Shown: one piece after another, positions 1 through 7,032 of the stretch | How positions within the stretch are numbered: position 1 is the stretch's first letter | Layout: the number at the start of each line of letters is the position of its first letter | Source of the DNA: a bacterium | GTDB taxonomy: Bacteria > Chloroflexota > Chloroflexia > Thermomicrobiales > UBA6265 | Assembly (NCBI GenBank): GCA_029977305.1 | Contig: JAPOLF010000035.1 | Span: 1-12,925, forward strand | Length of the DNA: 12,925 nt | Reading direction: 5' to 3' | Program-made: the position numbers and the translations under genes | The notes under the pieces: model-generated | Told to the model about the DNA's origin: nothing | What the model saw: the letters and a program-made list of their open reading frames with translations, nothing else | Databases searched by the model: none

Positions 1-2
1 CC

Positions 3-125
3 AAGCTCAAAATGACAAAAGGTAACAAGCATGAATACCTGGGGGAACAATACGAGCTGGAGGGTACTCAGGTGGGGGTCTCTATGTTCCAATTTATCGA
101 CGAGATGTTGGAGGAATTCCCAGAG
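3..125 (+). mobile_element. Fragment of a Ty1/copia-type reverse transcriptase (eukaryotic retrotransposon)
   Basis: An open frame reads from base 3 and enters at the left edge. It contains the segment TKGNKHEYLG, then GVSMFQFIDEMLEEFPE. The order of these blocks (basic residue and G, x, x, H-x-Y-L-G, about 14 residues later V-x-x-S-M, then a Y/F-I-D-x-M-L-x-E-F-P helix) is what I know from the end of the copia reverse transcriptase domain, just before RNase H. Diatom and other algal copia elements often show it. The usual Met after YLG is Glu here. GC is about 47% over bases 1-120, against about 65% in the adjoining gene. Beyond base ~125 the frame continues to a stop at 153-155, but there it only reads the antisense of the antiporter gene. 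No other retrotransposon parts are in the window. Family recognition is by eye and could be settled by a protein search. Confidence 0.7.
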
Positions 126-126
126 G
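109..126. other. Junction between copia fragment and bacterial antiporter gene
   Basis: Bases 111-125 make sense in both flanking genes. On the + strand they encode EEFPE, the expected continuation of the copia helix. On the minus strand they encode LWEFL, the expected antiporter motif after ETLDD. To the left the minus frame stops resembling the antiporter family, and to the right the plus frame stops resembling copia. The breakpoint therefore lies within this shared stretch of up to 15 bases. The hexamer GAATTC (114-119) sits in the middle. A join through short homology of this kind is typical of assembly, library or amplification chimeras, although a genuine insertion or a transfer into a eukaryotic genome cannot be excluded from sequence alone. 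Confidence 0.6.
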
Positions 127-950
127 TCATCCAGCGTCTCACTCGTCTCCTGTGACATGCCGAAACGTCGGCCATAGCTGCCATGAATCACACCTGCGGT
201 CACCGCCGCGAGTGGGCCCGAACCATGGAAGGCATCGGCAAGCAGGTAGCTCCCATAGGCGAGCGCGACGGTGATCAGCATCTCTACCAGATGGTCACTC
301 ACCCGCGCGGTCAATTTAGCCGCGGCGAACGCCAGCACCACCCCGACCCCGACACCGACCCCCACCTCCTGTGCAAAGAGCAGCAGCGGGTTCGTTCCGT
401 CCAAGCCACCCGTGAGCACCATGCCGGTGAAGAGGGTGTAGAGCACCATCGCCACCCCGTCGTTGATCAGGCTCTCTCCCTCGAGCACGATCGCCAGTTG
501 ATGGGGCAACCCGAGTTTCTGGACGATCGCCACCACCGCCACGGGATCCGTCGACGCGACGATCGCCCCGACGAGGAGTGCCACCGCCAGTGGCAACCCG
601 ATCGCCATGTTCAACACGGCACCAACGAACAGGCCGGTGACCAGGGTGCCGATGATCGCCAGGAACAACACCGGCCGAACCAACCGCTTGAGCACCTGTT
701 CGTCGATGCGGAATGCGGCGTCGAACAGCAGTGGCGGGAGAAAGACGAACAGCACAACCTCGGGGTCAACCGTGGGCAACCATTCCGGAGCCACGAATCC
801 GGCGATGAGCCCAGCGATCACCAACGAGACCGCATAGGGCACCCCGATCTTGTAGGAGACGACGCCGATCACCGAGGCGGCCACCAGCAACCAGGCGCAT
901 TCGATCACGATCGCTTCGACATTGGACGTCGCCACGGACAGTAGCAGCAT
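111..950 (-). CDS. NhaP/CPA1-type Na+/H+ antiporter, 3' end missing
   Basis: This is a membrane antiporter exchanging monovalent cations for protons. Starting from the ATG at 948-950, about 280 residues are family-like. The helix-3 motif FLPPLLFDAA is at about residues 70-79. The helix-5 motif STDPVAVVAI is at about 133-142 and carries the transport Asp (D135). The helix-6 motif GESLINDGVAMVLY is at about 158-171 with the N163-D164 pair. All are hallmarks of the CPA1 family. Full-length members have 400-550 residues, so only about the first seven of 12 or so helices are present. After LWEFL the family expects a hydrophobic continuation (AFLANS-like). Instead the frame runs on, open to base 1, through sequence that is antisense to a copia fragment. 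A GAGGG lies 6 bases upstream of the start. The gene points away from its right-hand neighbour. The ion specificity is not visible. Confidence 0.88.
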
Positions 951-999
951 GGAGAACCCTCAACCTCGCCTCGGCGCATGCCACGCATGCCTTCCGGGG

Positions 1000-1005
1000 A
1001 TTGTA
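1000..1005 (-). promoter_or_regulatory. Possible -10 element for the antiporter gene
   Basis: On the minus strand the hexamer TACAAT (5 of 6 matches to TATAAT) stands 49 bases upstream of the antiporter start, in an otherwise very GC-rich stretch. Seventeen bases further upstream the hexamer is CCGGCA, only a half match to TTGACA. This is a plausible but weak sigma-70-type promoter judged by eye. Confidence 0.3.
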
Positions 1006-1105
1006 TCGGTGATCGGGGGAGGTGCCGGAGGGGCCAAGAGGTAGCAGCGCCGGCGCACCTCGGTCACAATGCTCGCCGAACGCGATACACCCTGAGGAGG
1101 TCCCG

Positions 1106-1777
1106 ATGGCCGCAATTCCCGTGGGATCGACACTGCTCGACATCACCGTCCCCTACTCCCCAGCGGTCCCCACCTGGCCAGACCACCCCGCGCCCAGCGT
1201 CGAGCCGATGACCCGGATCGCCAACGGCAACCGCAGCAACGTCAGCCTCCTCAAGATCGGCAGTCATGCCGGCACCCACCTTGACGCCAACTGGCACTTC
1301 ATCGACGACGGCAAGAAGCTCCTCGAGATCCCGCTCGATCGCTGGGTCGGGCCGTGCTGGGTGGCACACCTCCCGGATGGCAATGCCTCCATCTCCGCCG
1401 CTGACCTCGAGCATGCCGGCATCCCCGCGGGCACCGAGCGGCTCCTGCTCCGCACCGCCAACTCCTTGATCTGGGCTGGCTGGGACGGGGTCACCCCGCT
1501 CGCCTTCCACCAGGACTATGTCGGCCTCGAGCCTGATGCCGCCGTCTGGCTCGTCGAGCGCGGCGTGCGGGTGGTCGGCATCGATTACCTCTCGATCGGC
1601 CGCTTCGGTCCGGCCAATCGTGAGGTCCACCTGACGCTGCTCGGCAATGATGTCCTCATCATCGAGAATCTCGACCTCTCCAAGATCGACAGCGGCGCAT
1701 ACACCTTGATCTGCCTGCCGCTGAAACTGGCGATCGGCGACGGTGCCCCATGCCGGGCGATCCTGACCCGCCCATGA
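1106..1777 (+). CDS. Cyclase family protein (kynurenine formamidase-like metal hydrolase)
   Basis: A 223-residue soluble hydrolase of the cyclase superfamily (Pfam PF04199), which includes the KynB kynurenine formamidases. The metal-binding motif HAGTHLD (H54, H58, D60) is followed by H64 in NWHF, as in KynB. The opening LDITVPYSPAVPTWPDHP matches the start of the fold, where the substrate-pocket Trp sits, and GVRVVGIDYLSIG near residue 160 is the second conserved block. The start is set by GAGGAGG at 1094-1100, five bases before the ATG. The length is normal for the family. The stop overlaps the start of the kinase gene by four bases (ATGA), which implies translational coupling. No other kynurenine-pathway gene is nearby and family members act on several amide or lactone substrates, so the substrate is left open. 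Confidence 0.87.
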   Translation: MAAIPVGSTLLDITVPYSPAVPTWPDHPAPSVEPMTRIANGNRSNVSLLKIGSHAGTHLDANWHFIDDGKKLLEIPLDRWVGPCWVAHLPDGNASISAADLEHAGIPAGTERLLLRTANSLIWAGWDGVTPLAFHQDYVGLEPDAAVWLVERGVRVVGIDYLSIGRFGPANREVHLTLLGNDVLIIENLDLSKIDSGAYTLICLPLKLAIGDGAPCRAILTRP

Positions 1778-2727
1778 CCGAATCCGGGACCACGCACCGC
1801 CCACCGCGTATCGCCGCGCTCGGCATCGCCTCGTGGGACACCCTCCTCCGCACCGATCGGCAACCAACCCCGGTCAGCGCCGCCACGGTGCGCGAACAGT
1901 ACAGTGCGCCCGGCGGGACCACCGGGAACACCGCCACCGCGCTCGCTCGGCTCGGTGCTGCGGTGACCTGCATGGTGGCGGTTGGGGATGACCCGCTGGG
2001 CGATCAGGTGTTGCAGGCCCTCGCTGCGGAGGGCATCGATGTGTCGTGGTCCGTCCGCCGTCCCGGCGAACCGACGGACCAGGCGACGGTGATCGTCAGC
2101 GACGACCCGCCGGATCGCTCCGTCATCTGGCTCCCCGGAGCCCAAGTGCGCAAAGGTGACCGTTTCGACATCGGCGCGCTCTTCGCCCACGACGTCGTCA
2201 TCCTCGACGTGGCGGACATGCCACTGTTCCGATTCCTCACCGATCTCCCCGCACACATTGATCCCCGCACCCGCATCCTCGGTCCCCTGAATTACCTGGC
2301 GGATCCGAACGTCCCGGATCGGCTCGAGCTGGCCTTGCGCTGCGACACCGTCGTCGGCTCCGAGGCGGATCTCTGCGTGCTGACGGACACCTCAGACGCC
2401 GAGGCCGCCATCGCGCTGTTTCAGGGACGCATGCGCGGCAGCAACGCCCGACTCCTGGCCGTAACCCGAGGTGCCCAAGGTTCCCGCCTGATCCTCGAGG
2501 ACGCGGTGATCGAGATTCCCGCCATCGAGGTTGAGGCGGTGGATCCCACCGGGGCGGGGGACGCGTATCTCGCCGGCATCGCCTGGGGGATGGCAAGGCG
2601 CATGCAGCCGATCGCTTGCGGGCGCATCGCGGCATGTGTCGGAGGGCTCGCCACGCGCAGTCTCGGAGGACAGGCCGCACTCCCCACGGCTGCCGAGGTT
2701 GCGGCACGCGTGCCGGAGTTCGCCTGA
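1774..2727 (+). CDS. PfkB/ribokinase-family carbohydrate kinase
   Basis: A 317-residue sugar or nucleoside kinase that transfers a phosphate from ATP to a hydroxyl of its substrate. The N-terminal PfkB signature is GGTTGNTATALARLGA (residues 47-62), including N52. The C-terminal signature DPTGAGDAYLAG is at 257-268, with D263 as the expected catalytic base and GAG forming the anion hole. FDIGALFAHDVVILD and CDTVVGSEADL are typical mid-domain strands. I chose the ATG at 1774 because it overlaps the cyclase stop as ATGA; an in-frame ATG at 1750 would add eight residues. Neither has a strong ribosome-binding site, which fits re-initiation after the upstream gene. The sequence does not reveal the substrate. 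Ribokinase, fructokinase and adenosine-kinase-like roles are all possible. It is distinct from the second PfkB gene at the right edge. Confidence 0.88.
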   Translation: MTESGTTHRPPRIAALGIASWDTLLRTDRQPTPVSAATVREQYSAPGGTTGNTATALARLGAAVTCMVAVGDDPLGDQVLQALAAEGIDVSWSVRRPGEPTDQATVIVSDDPPDRSVIWLPGAQVRKGDRFDIGALFAHDVVILDVADMPLFRFLTDLPAHIDPRTRILGPLNYLADPNVPDRLELALRCDTVVGSEADLCVLTDTSDAEAAIALFQGRMRGSNARLLAVTRGAQGSRLILEDAVIEIPAIEVEAVDPTGAGDAYLAGIAWGMARRMQPIACGRIAACVGGLATRSLGGQAALPTAAEVAARVPEFA

Positions 2728-2881
2728 GTCCAGGCTCCCCTCCCGTCAAGTTGACACGAAATTGCAACACTCCCAACCGAATCGCGACGTTTCCTCCACG
2801 GGGCCGGGGATACATTCAGCCCGACGGCGTGGATGGTTCATCGACCCGGAGGCCGATGTCCACGCCCGCGAGGGTTGATCC

Positions 2882-3130
2882 ATGCGGACGCTCGGCGCAG
2901 TCGTGCTCTTCGCCCTGATGCTCGCCGTCGGGGCATGGGCCGTCTATCACTGCTGGAAGTGGCTCGAAGTCCTCTCAGAGGGCCAAGCGACCTGGGGTGA
3001 GACCGGCCGAATGCTCGTGGCATTGGCCGTGCTCGTGGGGGCAGTGGGGGCAACCTATCGGATCGTGGAATGGGTGGGGAGCGAGTCGGCCAGTGGGCTG
3101 GGTCGCTCGCAGAGCAGGAGGAGCGAGTGA
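2882..3130 (+). CDS. Small two-helix membrane protein at the head of the ba3 oxidase operon, unrecognised
   Basis: I do not recognise this 82-residue protein. It has two predicted membrane helices at about residues 3-22 and 44-66, separated by a short loop rich in charged and polar residues (about 30-43). The tail (67-82) is Ser/Arg-rich and basic. A Trp/His/Cys cluster (YHCWKW, 22-27) follows the first helix. Its stop overlaps the GTG start of the subunit IIa-like gene by four bases (GTGA), so it is translated together with the oxidase. The ribosome-binding site is weak: GAGGG at 2870-2874, seven bases from the ATG. Position and size suggest an accessory subunit or assembly helper of the oxidase, but that is inference from context only. 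The 154 bases between the kinase gene and this start hold no recognised element. Confidence 0.7.
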   Translation: MRTLGAVVLFALMLAVGAWAVYHCWKWLEVLSEGQATWGETGRMLVALAVLVGAVGATYRIVEWVGSESASGLGRSQSRRSE

Positions 3131-3306
3131 ACGACCCAGGGACAGAAAAGCCAGGTTCGGGACTGGTCCAATCGTCGGTCCTCGACAACGAAGAGGATGC
3201 GGAGCACGCAGACCCGAAAGCCACGATGGTGCTGATGCTCCTCTTCCTGATGTTGCTCGCAGGCCTCTGGTTCCTCGTGTACCAGATCCTGCTCTCGCGG
3301 CAGTAA
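3127..3306 (+). CDS. Cytochrome c oxidase subunit IIa-like protein (ba3-type)
   Basis: A 59-residue protein with a hydrophilic acidic N-terminus (about residues 1-31, including DNEEDAEHADPKA) and one membrane helix (about 33-53) ending in SRQ. The helix region aligns by eye with the 34-residue subunit IIa of Thermus ba3 oxidase (Pfam CoxIIa). Both have P-K before the helix, a Leu-rich core, W then Y spaced four residues apart near the end, and Arg at the C-terminus. In Thermus, IIa fills the place of a helix missing from subunit II. The start is GTG, chosen because AGGAGGAG (3116-3123) stands three bases upstream and the codon overlaps the previous stop. The gene order IIa-II-I matches the Thermus ba3 operon. 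The N-terminal extension is longer than in the Thermus protein. Confidence 0.75.
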   Translation: MNDPGTEKPGSGLVQSSVLDNEEDAEHADPKATMVLMLLFLMLLAGLWFLVYQILLSRQ

Positions 3307-3316
3307 AGGACAGACG

Positions 3317-3808
3317 ATGAAGATCCATGCATACGAACGCATCTATCTAGCGCTGTGCGCGGTGCTGATCGTCCTCGGGGTGATCGCCGTCGGGATGTCG
3401 GTGTTCGCCCGCGGCGTGCACCTGCCGGCACCGCACGGCACGATCCTCGCGGCGGAAGCGGTCAAGACCGCTCCCTTCGACAACCTCGGGCTGACGGAGG
3501 TCGCCCCGGGCGAGTACCAGATGGTGATGCTCGGCCAGATGTGGCAGTGGAATCCACTCAAGGGTGAGAACCCGAACGGCAAGGACATCACGATCCCGGC
3601 CGGATCGACGGTCACCTTCACGATCACGTCATCGGATGTGGTGCACGGGTTCATGGTGCGTGGCACGAACATCAATGCGATGGTCATTCCGGGGCAGATC
3701 ACGGAGGTGACGTACACCTTCGACAAGCCGGGTGAATACCTGGTCATCTGCCACGAATACTGCGGCCGGTTCCACCACAAGATGTGGGGAAAGGTGATCG
3801 TGTCATGA
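3317..3808 (+). CDS. Cytochrome c oxidase subunit II, ba3-type (CuA site)
   Basis: A 163-residue subunit that accepts electrons from cytochrome c through a binuclear CuA centre on the outer face of the membrane. One N-terminal anchor helix (about residues 8-30) is followed by a cupredoxin domain. The CuA ligands are all present: H110 in DVVHGF, then C145, E147, C149, H153 and M156 in CHEYCGRFHHKM. The single anchor helix and short length are typical of ba3-type subunit II; the A-type form has two helices. An AAAGGA lies six bases before the ATG. The gene starts 10 bases after the IIa-like gene, and its stop overlaps the subunit I start by four bases, so it is one transcriptional unit. There is no fused cytochrome c domain. 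Confidence 0.95.
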   Translation: MKIHAYERIYLALCAVLIVLGVIAVGMSVFARGVHLPAPHGTILAAEAVKTAPFDNLGLTEVAPGEYQMVMLGQMWQWNPLKGENPNGKDITIPAGSTVTFTITSSDVVHGFMVRGTNINAMVIPGQITEVTYTFDKPGEYLVICHEYCGRFHHKMWGKVIVS

Positions 3809-5640
3809 GCAGCGTTCCCTACACCGGCAGCATGACGGCACCGGCGCCGGACAAGGTTGCCGCCAGGGCCAACTGGCGCGAGTTCCCGAAGGAGCAGATC
3901 TGGCCGATCGGCGCCCAATTGGGCCTCGGCATGGTGGCGCTCGGCCTCGGCGGTCTTCTCGGGTTGCTGCAGGCGCTCGAGCGCGTGCGTCCCGAGATCT
4001 ACGAGAATCCGGCCACCAGCAAATACCTCGATTACTACCAAGGCTTGTCCCTGCACGGTGTGCTCTTGGCGCTGGTGTTCACCTTCACCTTCGCCAACAG
4101 CTTCCTCAGTCTCACCACGATGAAGGCGTTCCAGCGCCCGATGCGCAGCACCCTGTTGCTTCAGGGGAGTTTCGTGCTCGGCGCGCTCGGCGTGGTGCTG
4201 GCGGGGTTCGCGCTGCTGACGAACCGCGCGAATGTCCTCTACACCATGTACGCCCCGATGACCGCGCATGTCAGCTTCTACCTCGGTGCGACATTGCTGG
4301 TCGTCTCGACGTGGCTGGTCTCACTCAATCAAGTGCTCACCCTGCGCGACTGGCGGAAGGAGCATCCCGGCGAGCCGATGCCGCTGCTCGCCTTTGCCTC
4401 GATCGTGAGCTTCCTGATGTGGGATCTCGCGTCGATCGGCATCGCCGTCGAGGTGCTCGGGTTCCTCATCCCGGCCTCGGTCGGCATCGTGAATGCGGTC
4501 AACCCGCAGCTCACCCGGACACTCTTCTGGTTCACCGGACACGCCATCGTCTACTTCTGGCTGCTGCCGGCGTACGTCTCGTGGTACCTGATGATGCCGA
4601 AGCAGGTCGGCGGCAAGATCTACTCCGACAGCCTGACCCGCATCGTGTTCATCCTCTTCCTGCTCTTCTCCGTGCCGACCGGTCTTCACCACCAATACAC
4701 CGACCCGGGCATCCCGATCTGGCTCAAGACGGCCCACTTCTTCACCACCATCGTGATCGCCGTCCCCTCGCTGATCACCGCGTTCTCGTTGATGAGCGCG
4801 CTGGAGTTGGCAGGACGCAGCCATGGCGGCAAGGGACTCTTCGGCTGGATCCCGAAGCTCGGCTGGGGCAATCCCAGCGTGGTCATGCAGTTGCTGGCGA
4901 TGCTGACGTTCATCCTCGGCGGCATCACCGGCATCATCAACGCCAGCTACACGGTGAACTCGGTGGTGCACAACACCGCCTTCATCCCCGGGCACTTCCA
5001 CATCACGGTCGGAACAGCCGTCGCCCAGACGATCATGGGTGTCTGCTTCTGGCTCGTCCCCTACCTCACCGGCAACAAGCTCTGGCAGCCGAAGCTTGGC
5101 GTTGCCGCGGCGTGGCTCTACACGATCGGCGTGTTGATCTTCGCCCGCGGCCAGATGTGGGGCGGCATCGATGGCATGCCTCGCCGATCCGCCATGGGTG
5201 CCGCGCAGTACCAGCCGCAGGAGTGGATGCTCTCGAACCAGCTCACCGCGATCGGCGGCGTGCTGATGACCATCGCGGGCGTCATCTTCGTCCTGATGAT
5301 GCTGATGACCGTCCTCGTCAAGAACCGCGGCGTGACCGAGATTCCGGTCGCCGAGGCCGTCATCGGCCCCCGCGCGAACTGGTCTGGCCTCGACAAGCTC
5401 GGACGCTGGTTCATTCTCGCCTTCGTGCTCATCGTGCTGGCCTACGGCCCGACGTTCTGGGATCTCGCCCGGAATGGTGGACGCGCCACACCGGTTCGCA
5501 TGCCGCAGATGGGCTACATGCCGCTCCAGATGCCGGCGAACATGGGTCCCGTCCTCTTCGCCCTCTACGCGGTGTTCGCGATCGCGGCACTTGTCGGTCT
5601 GTGGAAGGTGCTCCTCGGCAAACCATCCGAGCCTGCATAG
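3805..5640 (+). CDS. cbaA: Cytochrome c oxidase subunit I, ba3-type (heme-copper oxidase, B family)
   Basis: The catalytic subunit that reduces O2 to water and pumps protons; 611 residues with about 13 membrane helices. All ligands are visible. H84 (LSLHGVLL) and H399 bind the low-spin heme, and H397 binds the high-spin heme, the last two in IPGHFHITVG. H246, H295 and H296 bind CuB, in TGHAIVYFW and TGLHHQYTDP. Y250 is placed for the His-Tyr cross-link. The sequence around these sites and the absence of the A-family D-channel motif fit the B (ba3) family. I chose ATG 3805 because it overlaps the subunit II stop (ATGA) and has GGAAAGGTGA just upstream. An in-frame ATG at 3784 lies inside subunit II. 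A strong terminator follows 15 bases after the stop. No subunit III or assembly factor is adjacent. Confidence 0.95.
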   Translation: MSSVPYTGSMTAPAPDKVAARANWREFPKEQIWPIGAQLGLGMVALGLGGLLGLLQALERVRPEIYENPATSKYLDYYQGLSLHGVLLALVFTFTFANSFLSLTTMKAFQRPMRSTLLLQGSFVLGALGVVLAGFALLTNRANVLYTMYAPMTAHVSFYLGATLLVVSTWLVSLNQVLTLRDWRKEHPGEPMPLLAFASIVSFLMWDLASIGIAVEVLGFLIPASVGIVNAVNPQLTRTLFWFTGHAIVYFWLLPAYVSWYLMMPKQVGGKIYSDSLTRIVFILFLLFSVPTGLHHQYTDPGIPIWLKTAHFFTTIVIAVPSLITAFSLMSALELAGRSHGGKGLFGWIPKLGWGNPSVVMQLLAMLTFILGGITGIINASYTVNSVVHNTAFIPGHFHITVGTAVAQTIMGVCFWLVPYLTGNKLWQPKLGVAAAWLYTIGVLIFARGQMWGGIDGMPRRSAMGAAQYQPQEWMLSNQLTAIGGVLMTIAGVIFVLMMLMTVLVKNRGVTEIPVAEAVIGPRANWSGLDKLGRWFILAFVLIVLAYGPTFWDLARNGGRATPVRMPQMGYMPLQMPANMGPVLFALYAVFAIAALVGLWKVLLGKPSEPA

Positions 5641-5655
5641 CCTGTATGTCGCCTA

Positions 5656-5698
5656 CCACCCCGCCGTCCGCATCCTGCGGACGGCGGGGTGGCATTTT
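5656..5698 (+). terminator. Intrinsic terminator of the oxidase operon
   Basis: A perfect 17-base-pair stem (5656-5672 with 5676-5692) closes a three-base loop (TCC) and is followed by CATTTT. It starts 15 bases after the subunit I stop. The stem is almost all G-C. The T-run is short but the hairpin is unusually strong. It separates the oxidase operon from the protease gene, which begins about 50 bases further on. Confidence 0.88.
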
Positions 5699-5745
5699 GC
5701 GGGTATCCTGTGGCCACGACCCGCGCACCGGGTATGGGCCGCAGC

Positions 5746-7023
5746 ATGAGTGAATCTCCGGACAACCAGCAGGCGACGCCGGCGAATGCGGTCACGGTGC
5801 TGTGCCCGGTGTGTGACGTGCGTGTTCCGGTGGGCGCCCACTGCGTGATCTGTGGCATCGCGCTGCCGGGCAATCCGGAATCGCTGCCGCCGATTCCCGA
5901 AGGCGACCGTGGCAGGGTGCTCAAGGTCGTGTTCTATCCGCTCGCCACACTCGCCGTCTTGCTCCTCCTGGGCATCGTGTTGGGGAACGCGCCGAGTCTC
6001 ACGGGACTTCTGCTCGTGGTCGCGGCGGCGCTGCTCCCGGCCGTTATCTACGCCGCGATCGTGATCCGCCTCGATCACTACGAACCGGAGCCACCGGCGT
6101 GGATGCTGGCGGCGTTGCTCTGGGGCGCGATCGGCGCCACCTCACTGACGATCATCACGTCACTGTCACTCTCGCTCGGTTCCCCGGCGGATCGGGAGTT
6201 CATCCGCACCGTCGCCGCCGCACCGCTGATCGAGGAGAGTTTCAAGGCCATCGCCCTCGTGGTGCTGACGTATGGGTTCCGTCACGAACTCGACAACACC
6301 CTCGATGGCCTGCTGTACGGCGGCCTCATCGGGATCGGATTCGCCTTCACCGAGAACATCCTCTACTTCGAGCGGTCCTACAGCTGGTGGGGGATCTCCG
6401 GACTGGGCATCTCGTTCCTGATGCGGGCGGTCATCGGTGGCTGGGGGCATTGCGTTTGGACCGGGATCGTAGGTGCCGGCATCGGCTGGGCCCGCGGCAG
6501 GTATCGCAAGGGATTCATCCGCTTCGTGGTGCCCGTCATCGCTTTTGTTGTGGCCGTGTCCCTGCATTACATCTGGAACATCGTTGCCTTCATCACCGAG
6601 GGGTACGCGGGTTCCACCTCACAGCTCATTCGCTGGGAGCTCATATCGGCGACGCTCGTCATCTTTCCGGCGCTGGTGCTGCTCTATGTGGTGGCTCGCC
6701 TCTCACGCAAGCGCCAGATGCAGATCATCAAACAGCAACTCAAAGATGAGGTCACCACAGGGTTCCTCACCCCGGGCGAATACGCGGTGCTCACCAGCGA
6801 CGATCTCCGGAAGCGCTCGCTCCGTCGCGCCAAGACGATCGACCCGACCGTCGCCACCGAGCAGCGTCGGTTCTTCAACACCGCCGTCGAACTCGCCTTC
6901 CTCAAGAACCATGTCGCCATGGGCGAGCATCTCGATCAGCACCGCATCGCCTTGATTGCCCGGTATCGTCGCTCGCTCGCCGATCTCCGACCCAACTTGC
7001 CGGACCTCGGCTCGGCCGCCTGA
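5746..7023 (+). CDS. PrsW-family intramembrane metalloprotease with N-terminal zinc ribbon
   Basis: A 425-residue membrane protein. A zinc ribbon (C20-x2-C23, C33-x2-C36) comes first, then about eight helices from about residue 60 to 318. The PrsW family (Pfam PF13367, related to CAAX-type proteases) is shown by its motifs: EESFK (E163, E164, K167), LDGLLYGG (186-193), FTEN (E203), GHCVWTG (H235) and LHYIWN (H274). These Glu and His residues are the presumed metal and catalytic residues. In Bacillus, PrsW cleaves an anti-sigma factor; the substrate here is unknown. A charged, helical cytoplasmic tail of about 105 residues follows. I chose ATG 5746. In-frame ATG 5734 is possible, whereas a GTG at 5689 lies inside the terminator hairpin and is unlikely. 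No clear ribosome-binding site is visible. queG follows after nine bases. Confidence 0.85.
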   Translation: MSESPDNQQATPANAVTVLCPVCDVRVPVGAHCVICGIALPGNPESLPPIPEGDRGRVLKVVFYPLATLAVLLLLGIVLGNAPSLTGLLLVVAAALLPAVIYAAIVIRLDHYEPEPPAWMLAALLWGAIGATSLTIITSLSLSLGSPADREFIRTVAAAPLIEESFKAIALVVLTYGFRHELDNTLDGLLYGGLIGIGFAFTENILYFERSYSWWGISGLGISFLMRAVIGGWGHCVWTGIVGAGIGWARGRYRKGFIRFVVPVIAFVVAVSLHYIWNIVAFITEGYAGSTSQLIRWELISATLVIFPALVLLYVVARLSRKRQMQIIKQQLKDEVTTGFLTPGEYAVLTSDDLRKRSLRRAKTIDPTVATEQRRFFNTAVELAFLKNHVAMGEHLDQHRIALIARYRRSLADLRPNLPDLGSAA

Positions 7024-7032
7024 GCCTCGTCA

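Noticed and set aside
183..944. A 253-codon plus-strand frame over the antiporter gene.
   Set aside because: It is the antisense of a gene with clear CPA1 motifs, and its composition is low in hydrophobic residues and unlike any family I know.
2751..2776. TTGACACGAAATTGCAAC before the oxidase operon resembles a sigma-54 promoter or a -35 box.
   Set aside because: As a sigma-54 site it has GA instead of GG at -24 and one base too few between the two elements. As a -35 box it has no acceptable -10 hexamer 16-18 bases downstream.
2809..2816. GATACATT as a possible -10 box for the oxidase operon.
   Set aside because: No recognisable -35 hexamer stands at a suitable distance, so I did not list it as a promoter.
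5689..5745. Upstream GTG start for the PrsW-like gene.
   Set aside because: The codon lies inside the oxidase terminator hairpin, and the added 19 residues show no domain character.
4311..5753. A long open frame (480 codons) overlapping subunit I in another frame.
   Set aside because: Its translation is rich in Arg, His and Pro, as out-of-frame reads of GC-rich genes are, and it lies over a gene with every catalytic residue intact.
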